A stretch of DNA of 64,000 nt, from NCBI RefSeq assembly GCF_016495865.1, contig NZ_CP054706.1, positions 930,001 through 994,000 of the forward strand, written 5' to 3'. Positions within the stretch are counted from its first letter, which is position 1, and each line of letters begins with the position of its first letter. The notes under the pieces were generated by a model that did no database searches, had not been told where the DNA came from, and was given only the letters and a program-made list of their open reading frames with translations. Position numbers and translations under genes: made by a program. The DNA comes from Salicibibacter cibi (GTDB lineage: Bacteria > Bacillota > Bacilli > Bacillales > Marinococcaceae). This document shows positions 25,922 to 35,243 of this stretch, in pieces.

Positions 25922-27196
25922 ATGACCGATTCGAAAAAAATGAGTCCCGAAATGTTCCTAAACTTTGTTCATAATGACGATGACGTCATCGTCTCCATGG
26001 CAAACGGAGAACCGGTTGAGTTATTGAATACGCTTGAAGAACACGCCGCCCGTTTTAAAGATGTCCGTATTCACCAAATGCATGCACAAAAAAAGCGGGC
26101 TTATATTGAAAATGAATATCCCGGGAGTCTTCGGCATGTGGCTTATTTTTTAAGCGGAGCATCAAGAGAAGCGTTTAACGAGGGGCGTTGTGATTTGGTT
26201 CCGAACCATTTCCATGATGTTCCACGGATCATGTGGGAAAGAACCAATCGCCAACTCGTGCTCGTCACGGCTTCTCCGATGGACGAAGATGGTTATTTTA
26301 CCTTTGGAACCAACGCTGATTACGTGTCGGCATTGATCGGAAAAGCGCCTTTTTTTCTGGAAATAAATCAGCAAATGCCGAAAACCTACGGGCAAAATCG
26401 CATTCATGTGCATGATATTGAAGGCTATATTGAAGTGGACAGGCCCAATCATACGATTGTGCCCCGAGCGCCTTCTGAAAAAGATGAACAAATGGCTGCG
26501 CACATTGCCGAACTCATCCCAGACGGCGCCACGCTTCAGGTAGGCATCGGCGGCGTTCCAAATGCCATGATTCATTTTCTTAAAGCAAAAAGCGATTTGG
26601 GCATTCATACGGAGATGTTGACGGACGGCATTGTTGATTTAGTGGAAGCTGGGGCTGTGAGTGGTGCGCGGAAAGCAAATGATCCGGGAAAGGTTGTTGG
26701 AACGTTTGCATTAGGCACGCAAAGGCTGTACGATTTTGTCCATGAAAATGAAACCGTCAAAATGATGCCGGTCGATTATGTGAATGATCCGAAAGTAATT
26801 GGCCGTGAACAAACGATGATTTCCATTAACGCCACGACGGAAGTGGATTTTTTTGGCCAGTGTGCTTCCGAAACGATCAAAGGGCGGTATTATAGCTCCA
26901 CCGGAGGGCAAACGGATTTTGCACAAGGTGCGGCATTTTCCCAATTCGGCAGAGGGTTTATTTGTTTGGCATCGACAACGCGGGATGAAAAAATTTCCCG
27001 GATTCGCCCTTCACTTACTCCGGGTTCAGCAGTGACGACATCGAAAAATGATGTGCACTATATCGTCACGGAATATGGAGCTGTTAACTTGAGGGGAAAA
27101 AGCATATCGGAAAGGACCGAGTTGCTCATCGGCATTGCCCATCCCAAATTTCGGGAGGAACTGACGCGTGAAGCCAGGGCTTTAAATATTATTTGA
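25922..27196 (+). CDS. Acetyl-CoA hydrolase/transferase-family CoA-transferase
   Basis: A 424-residue cytoplasmic class I-like CoA-transferase of the Cat1/4-hydroxybutyrate CoA-transferase type. Visible segments are LQVGIGGVPNAMIHFLK (CoA-binding loop), LTDGIVDLVEAGAVSG and NATTEVDFFGQCASETIKGRYYSSTGGQTDFA. The last two are diagnostic of the acetyl-CoA hydrolase/transferase family, with the likely glutamyl-CoA-forming Glu in TTEVDFFGQ. TVVTEYGAVNLRGKS-like IVTEYGAVNLRGKS lies near the end. It likely moves CoA between acetyl-CoA and another short acid. AAAGAGGCG precedes the ATG. It stands alone. Confidence 0.85.
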   Translation: MTDSKKMSPEMFLNFVHNDDDVIVSMANGEPVELLNTLEEHAARFKDVRIHQMHAQKKRAYIENEYPGSLRHVAYFLSGASREAFNEGRCDLVPNHFHDVPRIMWERTNRQLVLVTASPMDEDGYFTFGTNADYVSALIGKAPFFLEINQQMPKTYGQNRIHVHDIEGYIEVDRPNHTIVPRAPSEKDEQMAAHIAELIPDGATLQVGIGGVPNAMIHFLKAKSDLGIHTEMLTDGIVDLVEAGAVSGARKANDPGKVVGTFALGTQRLYDFVHENETVKMMPVDYVNDPKVIGREQTMISINATTEVDFFGQCASETIKGRYYSSTGGQTDFAQGAAFSQFGRGFICLASTTRDEKISRIRPSLTPGSAVTTSKNDVHYIVTEYGAVNLRGKSISERTELLIGIAHPKFREELTREARALNII

Positions 27197-27220
27197 ACGT
27201 TGGAAGAGACAAGTGATTCT

Positions 27221-27239
27221 CCGGGGCTTAGTTCCCCGG
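27221..27239 (+). terminator. GC-rich hairpin after the CoA-transferase
   Basis: CCGGGG and CCCCGG pair around a 7-nt loop about 25 nt after the stop. No T tract follows, so it may only protect the mRNA end. Confidence 0.35.
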
Positions 27240-27259
27240 GGATTCAGTATTTGAAATCA

Positions 27260-27723
27260 TTATCCGTTAGCTGCCTGTTCAATAATTAACCGAGTGTGTT
27301 CCAAAGTTTCCGCGGAGAGGATCTGTTTTAGCAATTCATCAAGTAATTCTAAATTATCGATAGATCACACTTTTTCTTGTTCCGCGTCGGTAGACGGCCC
27401 GAATTTTTCCTTTGAAATTGTGCAGATAGCATCTTGTTTCCCTTTCCCCATCCCACGCCGTTCGTAAGACGCATCAGTTCCATAACTTTCGCCTCCTCTT
27501 CGGAATCAAGCTTATTGACTTCGTTTTCCAGTGTATGCTCTTCATACTCTGAAAGCTGCAAGTATGTTTCGAAAAAAGTAGATAGTAGATGATTACGCGC
27601 AGGATCAAGTTCAAGCCGGACGAGGATCCGCAAAAATTCTTTTTTGACTTCGATCTTCTCCTCATTAAAAGGGAAACTCACTGAAATCGGCAATGGGGAC
27701 GATTCTTCTACGATGCCTTTCAT
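27260..27723 (-). pseudogene. Remnant of an Rpn-type (PD-(D/E)XK transposase-like) gene, C-terminal part
   Basis: An open frame from an ATG at 27723 gives ...EVKKEFLRILVRLELDPARNHLLSTFFETYLQLSEYEEH and KLDSEEEAKVMELMRLTNGVGWGKG. This is typical of the C-terminal half of recombination-promoting nuclease/putative transposase proteins. After a frameshift near 27430 the family tail continues in another frame (KEKFGPSTDAEQEKV, stop, SIDNLELLDELLKQIL...RLIIEQAANG) to a stop at 27260. The nuclease-bearing N-terminal half is not recognisable. It is therefore dead. A different member of the family lies at 48474. Confidence 0.65.
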
Positions 27724-28066
27724 ACAGAGTATCGAAACATGCGTTTATTAAAATTTTTTTGATAGGATGCCTGAGGTTCGACATGAACGATGATGAGGCT
27801 GTTTTCATTGCCGCAACTTCGTTCCAGCAACAATATCCAGATACCGTTTCTCGCGATCGTTGACATCCGTATTCTATTCTAACTATTATAGCGAACGAAT
27901 GTTCAAATTGCAATTTTTATTTTCATGCTTATCACATATTTTCATTCGGTTATATGTTACAATTTTGTTTGTGAATTCAAGGTACGGAGTGCTTTGAAAG
28001 CACATTCAGATTTAATCAAACCGCGTACGTTAGAATAGAGTCAAAACAACGGAGGAGCCTTTAAGC
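27724..28066. other. Non-coding stretch before the ATPase-like/LytTR gene
   Basis: No gene is supported here. A perfect palindrome-like GTGCTTT/AAAGCAC (about 27988-28003) lies about 65 nt before the next start and could be a control site for that gene. A TAGAAT -10-like box is at about 28031-28036. The left part may be decayed Rpn sequence. Confidence 0.3.
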
Positions 28067-29020
28067 ATGTCATTAACGATTCAGACTTCTGCTGTCTTTA
28101 ACAATAATAGCCTCCTACTGCCGGACATTGAATTTACCGTTGAACGTGGGGAGCCTGTGGTAGTCCAAGGTGATATCGAATGGCTTGAATCGTTCCATTC
28201 CTTATTCCTTTCCTCGTCACCCTTTTTGGCGGAACAGCCTAAAAACGTTTTCGTCTTCTTCCAATCGGACGGTTTGTATACGCGACTGACCCCGAGACAG
28301 CACATTCGCTTTTGGAAGAAACTTTACGGTCATTCAACGAATGAAGAAAACGTGTTGACGATTTGCGAGCTTTCGCAAGTCGCCGATAAGCGTGCGAAAC
28401 ATTTGTCCGCCACCGAGCAACGCCGCTTGCATTTTGCTCGCTGCCTAATTATGCCGAGTGAGGCTTGTCTGTTTGACCAGCCCATCATTCACGCCGACCG
28501 CCAGACAAAACATGCCTTTTACGCTGTATTGGAGAAGTTGTCTGATCGCTTTGTCCTCATGACGACGACGTCGCTGGAAGAAGCGATTCAACTCGGCAAA
28601 CCGTATCGCTTAAATGAACGAGGCCTATACGAAGTCGATGATGGAACCGATACCGAGCAAAATCAAACACCGGCCACACCATTTCAACTTGAAAAAATTT
28701 CCGCCAAAGTAGACGACAAATATATATTATTTGATCCGTTGGAAATCGATTATGTGGAAAGCCATGAAGGCCAGACTTGGTTGCATGTCAATAACGAAAC
28801 GTTTGTTGCGCCGTTAACGCTAAAGGAGATGGAAGAGCGCTTGCATCCATTCGGTTTCTTTCGCTGCCACCGGTCGTATGTCGTCAATCTGCAGCGTGTG
28901 CGGGAAATTATGATATGGAGCAAAAACAGTTACAGTTTAAGCCTTAATGACAGAGAAAAAAGCAGTATTCCTTTATCAAAAGGCAATTATTCCACATTAA
29001 AAGACATGTTACACGTGTAA
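28067..29020 (+). CDS. Fusion of a degenerate ABC ATPase with a LytTR DNA-binding domain
   Basis: A 317-residue protein. Residues 1 to about 200 follow the outline of an ABC ATPase: a Q-loop-like FVFFQSDGLYTRLTP, a signature-position LSATEQRRLHFARCLI instead of LSGGQ, and a Walker B-like EACLFDQPII. At the Walker A position there is VVQGDIEWLESFHSLF with no GxxGxGKS/T, so ATP binding or hydrolysis is unlikely. Residues about 205-317 form a LytTR domain (YILFDPLEIDYVESHEGQTWLHV...FFRCHRSYVVNLQRV), a DNA-binding fold of AgrA/LytR regulators. GGAGGAG precedes the ATG. It probably acts as a transcription factor whose ATPase-like part senses or contacts the ABC-2 permease encoded 10 nt downstream. 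This role is inferred. Confidence 0.8.
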   Translation: MSLTIQTSAVFNNNSLLLPDIEFTVERGEPVVVQGDIEWLESFHSLFLSSSPFLAEQPKNVFVFFQSDGLYTRLTPRQHIRFWKKLYGHSTNEENVLTICELSQVADKRAKHLSATEQRRLHFARCLIMPSEACLFDQPIIHADRQTKHAFYAVLEKLSDRFVLMTTTSLEEAIQLGKPYRLNERGLYEVDDGTDTEQNQTPATPFQLEKISAKVDDKYILFDPLEIDYVESHEGQTWLHVNNETFVAPLTLKEMEERLHPFGFFRCHRSYVVNLQRVREIMIWSKNSYSLSLNDREKSSIPLSKGNYSTLKDMLHV

Positions 29021-29030
29021 GGGAGTATCG

Positions 29031-29723
29031 ATGGAACGAAAACAACTGAAAGCATTGCTTTATAAAGAAATAATCAATTTGTGTTATAACGGACAATTTC
29101 TCGTGATCGTGACCATTCTCTTATTTTTTTATGCGGTCTTTTCTTTGGAAACTTACCCTTCTTGGATGTTTCTCATCGCTTTGACTTTAATCATGTTGCC
29201 GCTCCAAATGCAGGGATTTTTGCTTGCCGAAGAAAAAGAGCAGCAAACGTGGCGGATTCTCAAGCAACGAAGGGTCCAACTTTACGGGCTCGCGCTAGTA
29301 AAAGTGTTGCTCATCTCCGTTATGACGCTTAGCTTAGTATTTTTCATTTCGGTTTTTAATGGTTTAGGCTTTATAACATCGTTATTGGTTTGTGTTTTCA
29401 TTATCCCGGCTCTTTTGATTCTGCTTTCCATTGGAACCATTATCGGTGCTTATGCCCATGATAAAATTGAAGTCGGCATATGGGAGACGCCAATCGTCAT
29501 TATTGTTATTGCCCTGGAAATAATTCGAGAGTCTTTGTTGAATAACGAATGGTCCACTATTTTGGCTATGCTGCCGAATACCCAATTTTACCAAGGGTTA
29601 GCACTTATTCAAGACCAGCCTTCGGAAGCATTTTTGTCTCCTTTTATTTATTTTCTCCTCTGGTCTTTAGGTTTTGTTTTCCTAGCTGCCTTCGTTCTTC
29701 ATAAGCGCAAACAAACCTTTTAG
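29031..29723 (+). CDS. ABC-2 type membrane permease subunit
   Basis: A 230-residue protein with about six transmembrane helices and the usual ABC-2 layout: a cytoplasmic N-terminus (ERKQLKALLYKEI), paired helices, and the cytoplasmic loop EEKEQQTWRILKQRRVQLYGLALVK before helix three. It lies 10 nt after the ATPase-like/LytTR gene with AAGGGAG before its ATG. The only intact ABC ATPase nearby is at 30449. Either that ATPase serves both permeases, or this permease works with the nucleotide-binding-defective fusion as a signalling unit. The substrate is unknown. Confidence 0.75.
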   Translation: MERKQLKALLYKEIINLCYNGQFLVIVTILLFFYAVFSLETYPSWMFLIALTLIMLPLQMQGFLLAEEKEQQTWRILKQRRVQLYGLALVKVLLISVMTLSLVFFISVFNGLGFITSLLVCVFIIPALLILLSIGTIIGAYAHDKIEVGIWETPIVIIVIALEIIRESLLNNEWSTILAMLPNTQFYQGLALIQDQPSEAFLSPFIYFLLWSLGFVFLAAFVLHKRKQTF

Positions 29724-29755
29724 CCTCGCCAACGCGGTGAGGCTTTCTCTTTTTG
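29722..29755 (+). terminator. Intrinsic terminator after the first ABC-2 gene pair
   Basis: AGCCTC and GAGGCT flank an 11-nt loop and are followed by TTCTCTTTTT. Confidence 0.8.
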
Positions 29756-29870
29756 TGGACGCTAATCATCCAGTCATCCCCTTTTCCCCTCTTCCTGTAC
29801 CTTTTTTAAGGTAGAAACAGCACATTTTCTTTACACTTGAGTTATCCCTTTGGCGAGAGGAGAGGATCCT

Positions 29871-30133
29871 ATGGCGTAAGCTGGGCAATTACTCTGGTCG
29901 TGTTCATCCTCGTTCAACTCTTTTTTATCGCCATTGATGGAACAGCATTGGAACCGACGCGGTTCAATGATTCTGGTGACATCGGCGGCAGGATTGTGCA
30001 ATCGGAACTTTTTACGGAAAGGATTACTCCTTATAGCAATCCGTCTTTAAACATAGCTACAATATGATTCATCGTTGTCATGATCCTTTATGCCGTGAAA
30101 GATGTCTTTTTTAATATCACTGCTAGAAAATGT
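29871..30133 (+). pseudogene. Broken small membrane protein gene, paralogue of the next gene
   Basis: A good AGAGGAGAGG ribosome binding site leads to ATG GCG TAA at 29871, and the protein continues only in the neighbouring frame (VSWAITLVVFILVQLFFIAID...). That frame meets a TGA at 30065 and then continues as FIVVMILYAVKDVFFNI. The layout (TM helix, ALEPTRF segment, then FTERITPYSNPSLNI and a second TM helix) parallels the gene at 30130 (TM, WEPNRSE, FTETFAPFDMVEFNI, TM). It is therefore a decayed tandem duplicate with an early frameshift and one internal stop. Its function is unknown. Confidence 0.65.
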
Positions 30134-30447
30134 TTAAGGGGAGGGTGGAGAATAATTGGAAAAAAAGCGGGCGTTCATTAGTCAAAGATATTTGTTTATC
30201 AATACTAGCTGTTGCTGCTGTCATCGTTGTCTTTTTTCTCATTGATAGATCTTCGTGGGAACCAAATAGGAGCGAAAGCGAAAATCTTTTGAGAAATTTA
30301 TATGCGTTACTCCCTGATGGACTGTTTACAGAAACCTTTGCACCTTTTGACATGGTTGAATTTAACATTGTGACAGCGCTAATCATCATCGCTACAATCA
30401 TGAGTATTATTTGGCAAGTTATTTCATGGATACAAGGAGAGAAATGA
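30130..30447 (+). CDS. Small two-TM membrane protein ahead of an ABC exporter
   Basis: About 105 residues with two transmembrane helices (ICLSILAVAAVIVVFFLID and IVTALIIIATIMSIIWQVISWI) around an external loop of about 45 residues. The start is uncertain: ATG 30130 lacks a ribosome binding site, GTG 30145 sits on top of AAGGGGAGG, and a TTG at 30156 in another frame would be well spaced but soon stops. A small frameshift near the start, as in its broken paralogue just upstream, cannot be excluded. It ends 2 nt before the ABC ATPase, so it is part of that operon. No family is recognised. Confidence 0.55.
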   Translation: MFKGRVENNWKKSGRSLVKDICLSILAVAAVIVVFFLIDRSSWEPNRSESENLLRNLYALLPDGLFTETFAPFDMVEFNIVTALIIIATIMSIIWQVISWIQGEK

Positions 30448-30448
30448 T

Positions 30449-31306
30449 ATGTCAGCTATTCTGGAAGTAGACAAATTGAGCAAACGATACGCAGATTCCG
30501 AATTTGCATTACAGGATGTTTCTTTTTCGATTCCATATGGTTCCATTGTCGGGTTTATCGGAGAAAACGGAGCCGGAAAATCAACGACGATGGGATCCAT
30601 CTTAGGGACGCTTCATAAAGACGACGGCTCCGTTCATTTGTTTGGCGAAGAAATGGATCCGGATAAGCGAAATATGAAAGAAAATATCGGGGTTGTCTTC
30701 GATGATATGAAACTGCCCGGAGAACTAACGATCGTTAAACTCGGGAATGTATTTAACAATATTTATAGGCAATGGAACCAAGAAACTTTCAATCATTATA
30801 TTGACCTATTTTCCTTGCCGCATAAAAAGAAAATCAGCGGGTTTTCACGGGGAATGGCGATGAAACTTTCGGTAGCGGTCGCCTTGTCCCATAATGCCAA
30901 AGTGTTGATTTTAGATGAAGCAACCGCGGGTTTGGATCCATCCGGAAGAGATGAACTGTTGGAAGTGTTGCGAGCGTTCGGCAAAGATCGGGAGCGTGGC
31001 ATATTGCTGTCGTCGCATATTACGAGCGATATTGAAAAAATCGCGGATGACTTGATTTTTATAAAAGGTGGGAAAATCCTGTTAAACGTCCAAAAAAAGA
31101 TATTGATGAAGCATTACGCGATTTTGCAATGCGAGCAAAGTGAATTGAAGCAAATTGATCCAAGCTTCATTATCACGCATAAAAGTAACGGAGATATGAT
31201 TGACGTGCTCGTATCCAACCGAGAACAAGCGCCTTCTGAAATCAAGAAAAAAGACTTCTCTATCGATGATATCTCACTCCTATTAATGCGAGGTGAACAT
31301 ACATGA
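30449..31306 (+). CDS. ABC exporter ATPase subunit
   Basis: A 285-residue nucleotide-binding protein. Walker A is GENGAGKSTTMGSI (about residues 40-53), the signature is the variant FSRGMAMKLSVAVAL rather than LSGGQ, and Walker B is AKVLILDEATAGLDPSGRDE. The H-loop is SSHITSDIEKIADD. The FSRGM variant is typical of YtrB/PmtA/C-like exporters of peptides such as phenol-soluble modulins. AAGGAGAG precedes the start. Its stop overlaps the next permease start by 4 nt. A GntR-type regulator that often heads such operons is absent; two small membrane genes stand there instead. Confidence 0.88.
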   Translation: MSAILEVDKLSKRYADSEFALQDVSFSIPYGSIVGFIGENGAGKSTTMGSILGTLHKDDGSVHLFGEEMDPDKRNMKENIGVVFDDMKLPGELTIVKLGNVFNNIYRQWNQETFNHYIDLFSLPHKKKISGFSRGMAMKLSVAVALSHNAKVLILDEATAGLDPSGRDELLEVLRAFGKDRERGILLSSHITSDIEKIADDLIFIKGGKILLNVQKKILMKHYAILQCEQSELKQIDPSFIITHKSNGDMIDVLVSNREQAPSEIKKKDFSIDDISLLLMRGEHT

Positions 31307-31962
31307 AAGGTCTACTCTTAAATCAATATTATTCGGTTGGAAAAAGCCTCTGGAATTATTTGTTGTTAAGTGTTGTCATTACGGCGATTCTCCTCTTTTC
31401 TCAAAATGAGATGATGATGGCTTTCGCGACATTTTTGCCAATCCTTTTTATGGTTACGCCTGCACTTGAGGTATTAAAGCACGAATCGATGTCGGGTTGG
31501 AATAAATTTGTGCTTACACTGCCCATAAAAAGAAGCCAAGTTGTGCAAAGCCATTATCTTTTTTACTTCATGGTGATGCTCATTGGCCTGCTGGTAACGA
31601 TCGTTTTATTCATCTTAGCTGAACTTATAGCAGGGCAAGTTTTGACCGATCAATCCATATACTCGATGATGAACGGTGTGGGTATAGCCTTTATTTTAGG
31701 TTTCATCGCTTATCCATTAACGTATCAGTTAGGGACTGAAAAGTCGGATATGGTGCTCATGTTTGGCGTTATCGCGGCAATAGGGTTATATCTACTAAGC
31801 GGTTGGCTATTCGAAACGATTTTAAGCAATATGTCGCCGGATACACTGCAAGGGATGAATATAGACCTGTTGTTTTCCAGTGGTTTCTTGGCGGTCACCC
31901 TGGTGTTTTTCATCGTCTCTTTCCTGATCACGCTTCAGGTTTATAAAAAGAAAGAGTTTTAG
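31303..31962 (+). CDS. ABC-2 transporter permease, partner of the preceding ATPase
   Basis: A 219-residue membrane protein with about six transmembrane helices. The cytoplasmic loop LEVLKHESMSGWNKFVLTLPIKRSQVVQSHYLFY after the second helix is the typical ATPase-contact region of the ABC-2/YhcI-PmtB-like permeases. The start codon overlaps the ATPase stop (ATGA), which couples their translation. Together they would form a four-subunit exporter, perhaps for a membrane-active peptide; the substrate is not known. Confidence 0.82.
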   Translation: MKGLLLNQYYSVGKSLWNYLLLSVVITAILLFSQNEMMMAFATFLPILFMVTPALEVLKHESMSGWNKFVLTLPIKRSQVVQSHYLFYFMVMLIGLLVTIVLFILAELIAGQVLTDQSIYSMMNGVGIAFILGFIAYPLTYQLGTEKSDMVLMFGVIAAIGLYLLSGWLFETILSNMSPDTLQGMNIDLLFSSGFLAVTLVFFIVSFLITLQVYKKKEF

Positions 31963-32055
31963 ATCTATTTTTTGCTGAAAAGCATTGATTCTAACGCAAC
32001 GTCATGTAGTATAGTTATTGTTCAAGAAAAATTTTTTGAAAAATGGAGTGGGGAA

Positions 32056-35000
32056 ATGAACTGGCTAAGGTTGTTGTTGAAACGAAAGTTAATCGTTGGG
32101 TTGTTGTCCATCTTTGTTTTATTGTTTGGGCTTTTTGCCAGCAATGATCTCGATGTAGAAATGATGCCCGGCATGACGATGGATATGGGGATGGTGCAAA
32201 TTGATGCCGGCGAGCTGAATACGCTGGATATGGAAGAGAATGTTATCAATCCCGTTGAAGATCGTCTGGACGAAATCGAGCATATTGATACATATGAAAC
32301 AACCATTACCTTAGGCAATGGTTCCATCATGCTCATGTTTGAAGAAGGGGAAGGGGATGATGCCTTTGCCGACGTAGAAGCGGCCATGAACGAGCTGGAA
32401 AACGAGATATCCGACATCGATGATGTTTTTTCCATGCAGGCTTCCATGAATCCGCCCTATGAACTGAATTATGATTTATATGGGGCAGACAGCGAAGAAT
32501 TGGCGTATGTATCCGAGGAAGTCATTCAACCTCGGCTCGAGTCGCTTGCTGAAGTTCGAGACGTAGATGTGGCTGCTGAAGATAGTGAAGAGATTCACAT
32601 TGAGTTGAACTATGAACAACTGCAAGAAGATGGGGTGGATCCCGAGAACATCGTCCAAATTTTCCAAGAGGAAAATCAGAACAGGGCCATTGGGGAATTA
32701 TCGGAAGAAGATGATGAACCTCGTTTAAGATGGGACGGCACGATGTTCAGTGTGGAAGATATCGAGGAGTTGCAGATATCAACCCCTGATGGGCCGGAAC
32801 CGTTGGAAGAATACGCGTCCATTGAGATGGTCGAGACAGATGCAAGCACCACAGCGTGGAAAAACGGAGAAGACGACTACGTATTTTTACAAATTGGACG
32901 TTCCGACGATGCAACCGAGGTAGAAATGACGGAAGCGGTGCGTGCCGAGGTTGAGGACATAAAAGCAGAGGAGTTACCGGCAGACATTGAGTTCGAGGAA
33001 ATGTTGGCCACGGCCGACTATATCACGAATGATCTTAGCGACATTCAAACGAATGTGCTGTACGGCGGACTTTTGGCTCTATTGGTATTATTCACATTTC
33101 TAAGGAGTATTCGCGCCACAGCGATTGTCGGCATTTCCATTCCCTTGTCTTTGTTGCTCACATTTTCGATCATGTGGCTCATGGACTACAGTATCAATGT
33201 GATGACACTCCTTGCTCTCGGGCTGGGAATTGCGATGATGGTGGATGCTTCGATCGTTATTCTGGAGTCCATTTTTCGCAAACTGCAACAGGGGCTCCCT
33301 AAATTTGATGCCGTGATCGAAGGGACAAAAGAAGTGTCGACCGCCGTCCTGGCTTCAATGCTGACGACTGTTGTCGTGTTCTTGCCGATTGGTATTTTAA
33401 GCGGGGACGTGGGTGCATTCATCATGATGCTAGCTATGGTCATCGTGATTACGCTCGTCAGTTCCGTGTTCATATCGTTCACCGTTATCCCCGTGCTGTC
33501 AGACAAGTGGATCAGGATGAAAGAATCAAAAGTCCACAAAAAGGAAAACGTCATCTTGCGAATGTATGGCCGTTTTGTCGGTTGGATGTCTTGGAAAAAA
33601 TGGCGTAGGTGGCTAGTGTCCACCGGATTCGCGTTTCTATTTTTTCTTTCTCTTTTTCTCGTTGCGTTTGTGCCGATGAGCATGATGCCGGATGTATTGG
33701 AAAGACAAGCTGAACTCATGGTGGATTTGGATAGCCATACGGATGATGAGGAAAAAGAAGCCATTGCCGATGCCATGCATGAACGCTTGTCCGATACTCC
33801 AGATGTGTCCGATTACACCGTTATTGCGGACGAGGATATGATGTTGGCTTTCGTAAACATGACACCGGAAGAAGAAGCCAATCTGCCTCAAGCGCAGGTA
33901 AACATGGAAATCATGAACAATTTGGAAGCATTGGAAGAGGATTATCCGATTGAAAATGTCATGATGTCCATGGAAGCGGAAGACATGGGGAATCCCGTAG
34001 AAATCATTGTGCAAGGGGACAGTCTGGAAGGACTTCGTGAGATTGCCGATGATTTGGAAACAGGATTGGAGGACATCGAAGGGGTCACAGGCATTCACCA
34101 TTCCATGTCCGATCTGGAAACGGAAGAACAGTTTGTTATTGATGAAGAGGAAGTCGAAGACGCGGGTTTAACGACTGGTCAAGTTCGTGAACAAATAGAA
34201 GCTGCTTTCATGAATGAGCCGATTGATGACATTGAACTGGATGGCCAAGACTACCCTGTCTTGATGAATTCGGATCTGGACGTAGACAGCTTCGATGAGC
34301 TTGAAGACTTGGCGATTGAAATTCCTCCGGAAGAAGAAAGCTTCATGCCCGGAGAAGAGGAAGAAGAAGCAGAAACGATGGATTTAGCGGAATTTGCGGA
34401 ATTGGAAACGACAGAAGCACCACAAGAACTGGAACATGAGGATGGCGAGCGAATTGTAAAAGTCATGGCCAGTTTGGAAGACCGTGACCTCGGCTCTGTT
34501 AATGCAGACGTACAGGAAATGATTGCCGATTATGATTTTGATGATGGCTATTCGGCTGGATTTGGCGGGCAAATGGAACAACAACAAGAGATGATGACGG
34601 AAATGATGTATATTTTCTTAATTTCTATCTTTCTCGTGTATATGGTGATGGCGATCCAATTTAACCATCTGATCCATCCTCTCGTGATCATGTCTGTGAT
34701 CCCGATGACGATCGTGGGGGTTATTCTTGGCCTGTTAATCACGCAACAAGAATTAAATCCGATTTCCGCGATGGGTGCTCTGATTCTCATAGGGATTGTC
34801 CTAAATAATGCCATTTTGCTCATCGACCGTACGAAACAATTGCGGAAACAAGGATGGGATCGTGCCAACGCTTTACAGGAAGCCGGCAAAAATCGCATGC
34901 GTCCGATCTTTATGACAACGCTAACCACCGTGGCAGGTATGTTACCTCTCGCATTGGCAACAGGCAGCGCCAGTAATTATCAAGCGCCGATGGCAACGGT

Positions 35001-35166
35001 GATCATATTCGGATTGTTATTTGCGACGTTCATTACGTTACTCCTTATTCCTTCCGTGTATATGATTATGGAAGATATATTGGGGTGGCCCAAGCGATAT
35101 TTGAAAAAGCGAAGAGAAAAGAAAGCGACCAAAACAGATAAGGAAATGACTACGGAGAATCGTTAG
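32056..35166 (+). CDS. RND-family efflux permease (SwrC/AcrB-like)
   Basis: A 1036-residue inner-membrane pump with the 1+5, 1+5 TM pattern of RND transporters and two large extracytoplasmic loops. The proton-relay region of TM4 reads LALGLGIAMMVDASIVILESI, and the second half carries MGALILIGIVLNNAILLIDRT and MRPIFMTTLTTVAGMLPLALATG. It resembles Bacillus subtilis SwrC, involved in surfactin self-resistance. The external loops are strongly acidic (for example EEEEEEAETMD-like stretches at about residues 765-785), a mark of high-salt or alkaline habitat. The ATG at 32056 is chosen over upstream ones because GGAGTGGGG precedes it. No MFP or outer membrane partner is present, as usual in Gram-positives. 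Confidence 0.9.
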   Translation: MNWLRLLLKRKLIVGLLSIFVLLFGLFASNDLDVEMMPGMTMDMGMVQIDAGELNTLDMEENVINPVEDRLDEIEHIDTYETTITLGNGSIMLMFEEGEGDDAFADVEAAMNELENEISDIDDVFSMQASMNPPYELNYDLYGADSEELAYVSEEVIQPRLESLAEVRDVDVAAEDSEEIHIELNYEQLQEDGVDPENIVQIFQEENQNRAIGELSEEDDEPRLRWDGTMFSVEDIEELQISTPDGPEPLEEYASIEMVETDASTTAWKNGEDDYVFLQIGRSDDATEVEMTEAVRAEVEDIKAEELPADIEFEEMLATADYITNDLSDIQTNVLYGGLLALLVLFTFLRSIRATAIVGISIPLSLLLTFSIMWLMDYSINVMTLLALGLGIAMMVDASIVILESIFRKLQQGLPKFDAVIEGTKEVSTAVLASMLTTVVVFLPIGILSGDVGAFIMMLAMVIVITLVSSVFISFTVIPVLSDKWIRMKESKVHKKENVILRMYGRFVGWMSWKKWRRWLVSTGFAFLFFLSLFLVAFVPMSMMPDVLERQAELMVDLDSHTDDEEKEAIADAMHERLSDTPDVSDYTVIADEDMMLAFVNMTPEEEANLPQAQVNMEIMNNLEALEEDYPIENVMMSMEAEDMGNPVEIIVQGDSLEGLREIADDLETGLEDIEGVTGIHHSMSDLETEEQFVIDEEEVEDAGLTTGQVREQIEAAFMNEPIDDIELDGQDYPVLMNSDLDVDSFDELEDLAIEIPPEEESFMPGEEEEEAETMDLAEFAELETTEAPQELEHEDGERIVKVMASLEDRDLGSVNADVQEMIADYDFDDGYSAGFGGQMEQQQEMMTEMMYIFLISIFLVYMVMAIQFNHLIHPLVIMSVIPMTIVGVILGLLITQQELNPISAMGALILIGIVLNNAILLIDRTKQLRKQGWDRANALQEAGKNRMRPIFMTTLTTVAGMLPLALATGSASNYQAPMATVIIFGLLFATFITLLLIPSVYMIMEDILGWPKRYLKKRREKKATKTDKEMTTENR

Positions 35167-35178
35167 TGTTGAAAGGAT

Positions 35179-35216
35179 AGCAAAACGACCCATTCTTTTG
35201 AATGGGTTGTTTTGCT
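35179..35216 (+). terminator. Strong terminator after the RND gene
   Basis: AGCAAAACGACCCATTC and GAATGGGTTGTTTTGCT pair over 17 bp with one G-T wobble and a 4-nt loop. The stem's own U-rich arm can serve as tail; it probably works in both directions. Confidence 0.8.
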
Positions 35217-35243
35217 GCTCAACAGGCATGTTAAAAATCGCAA

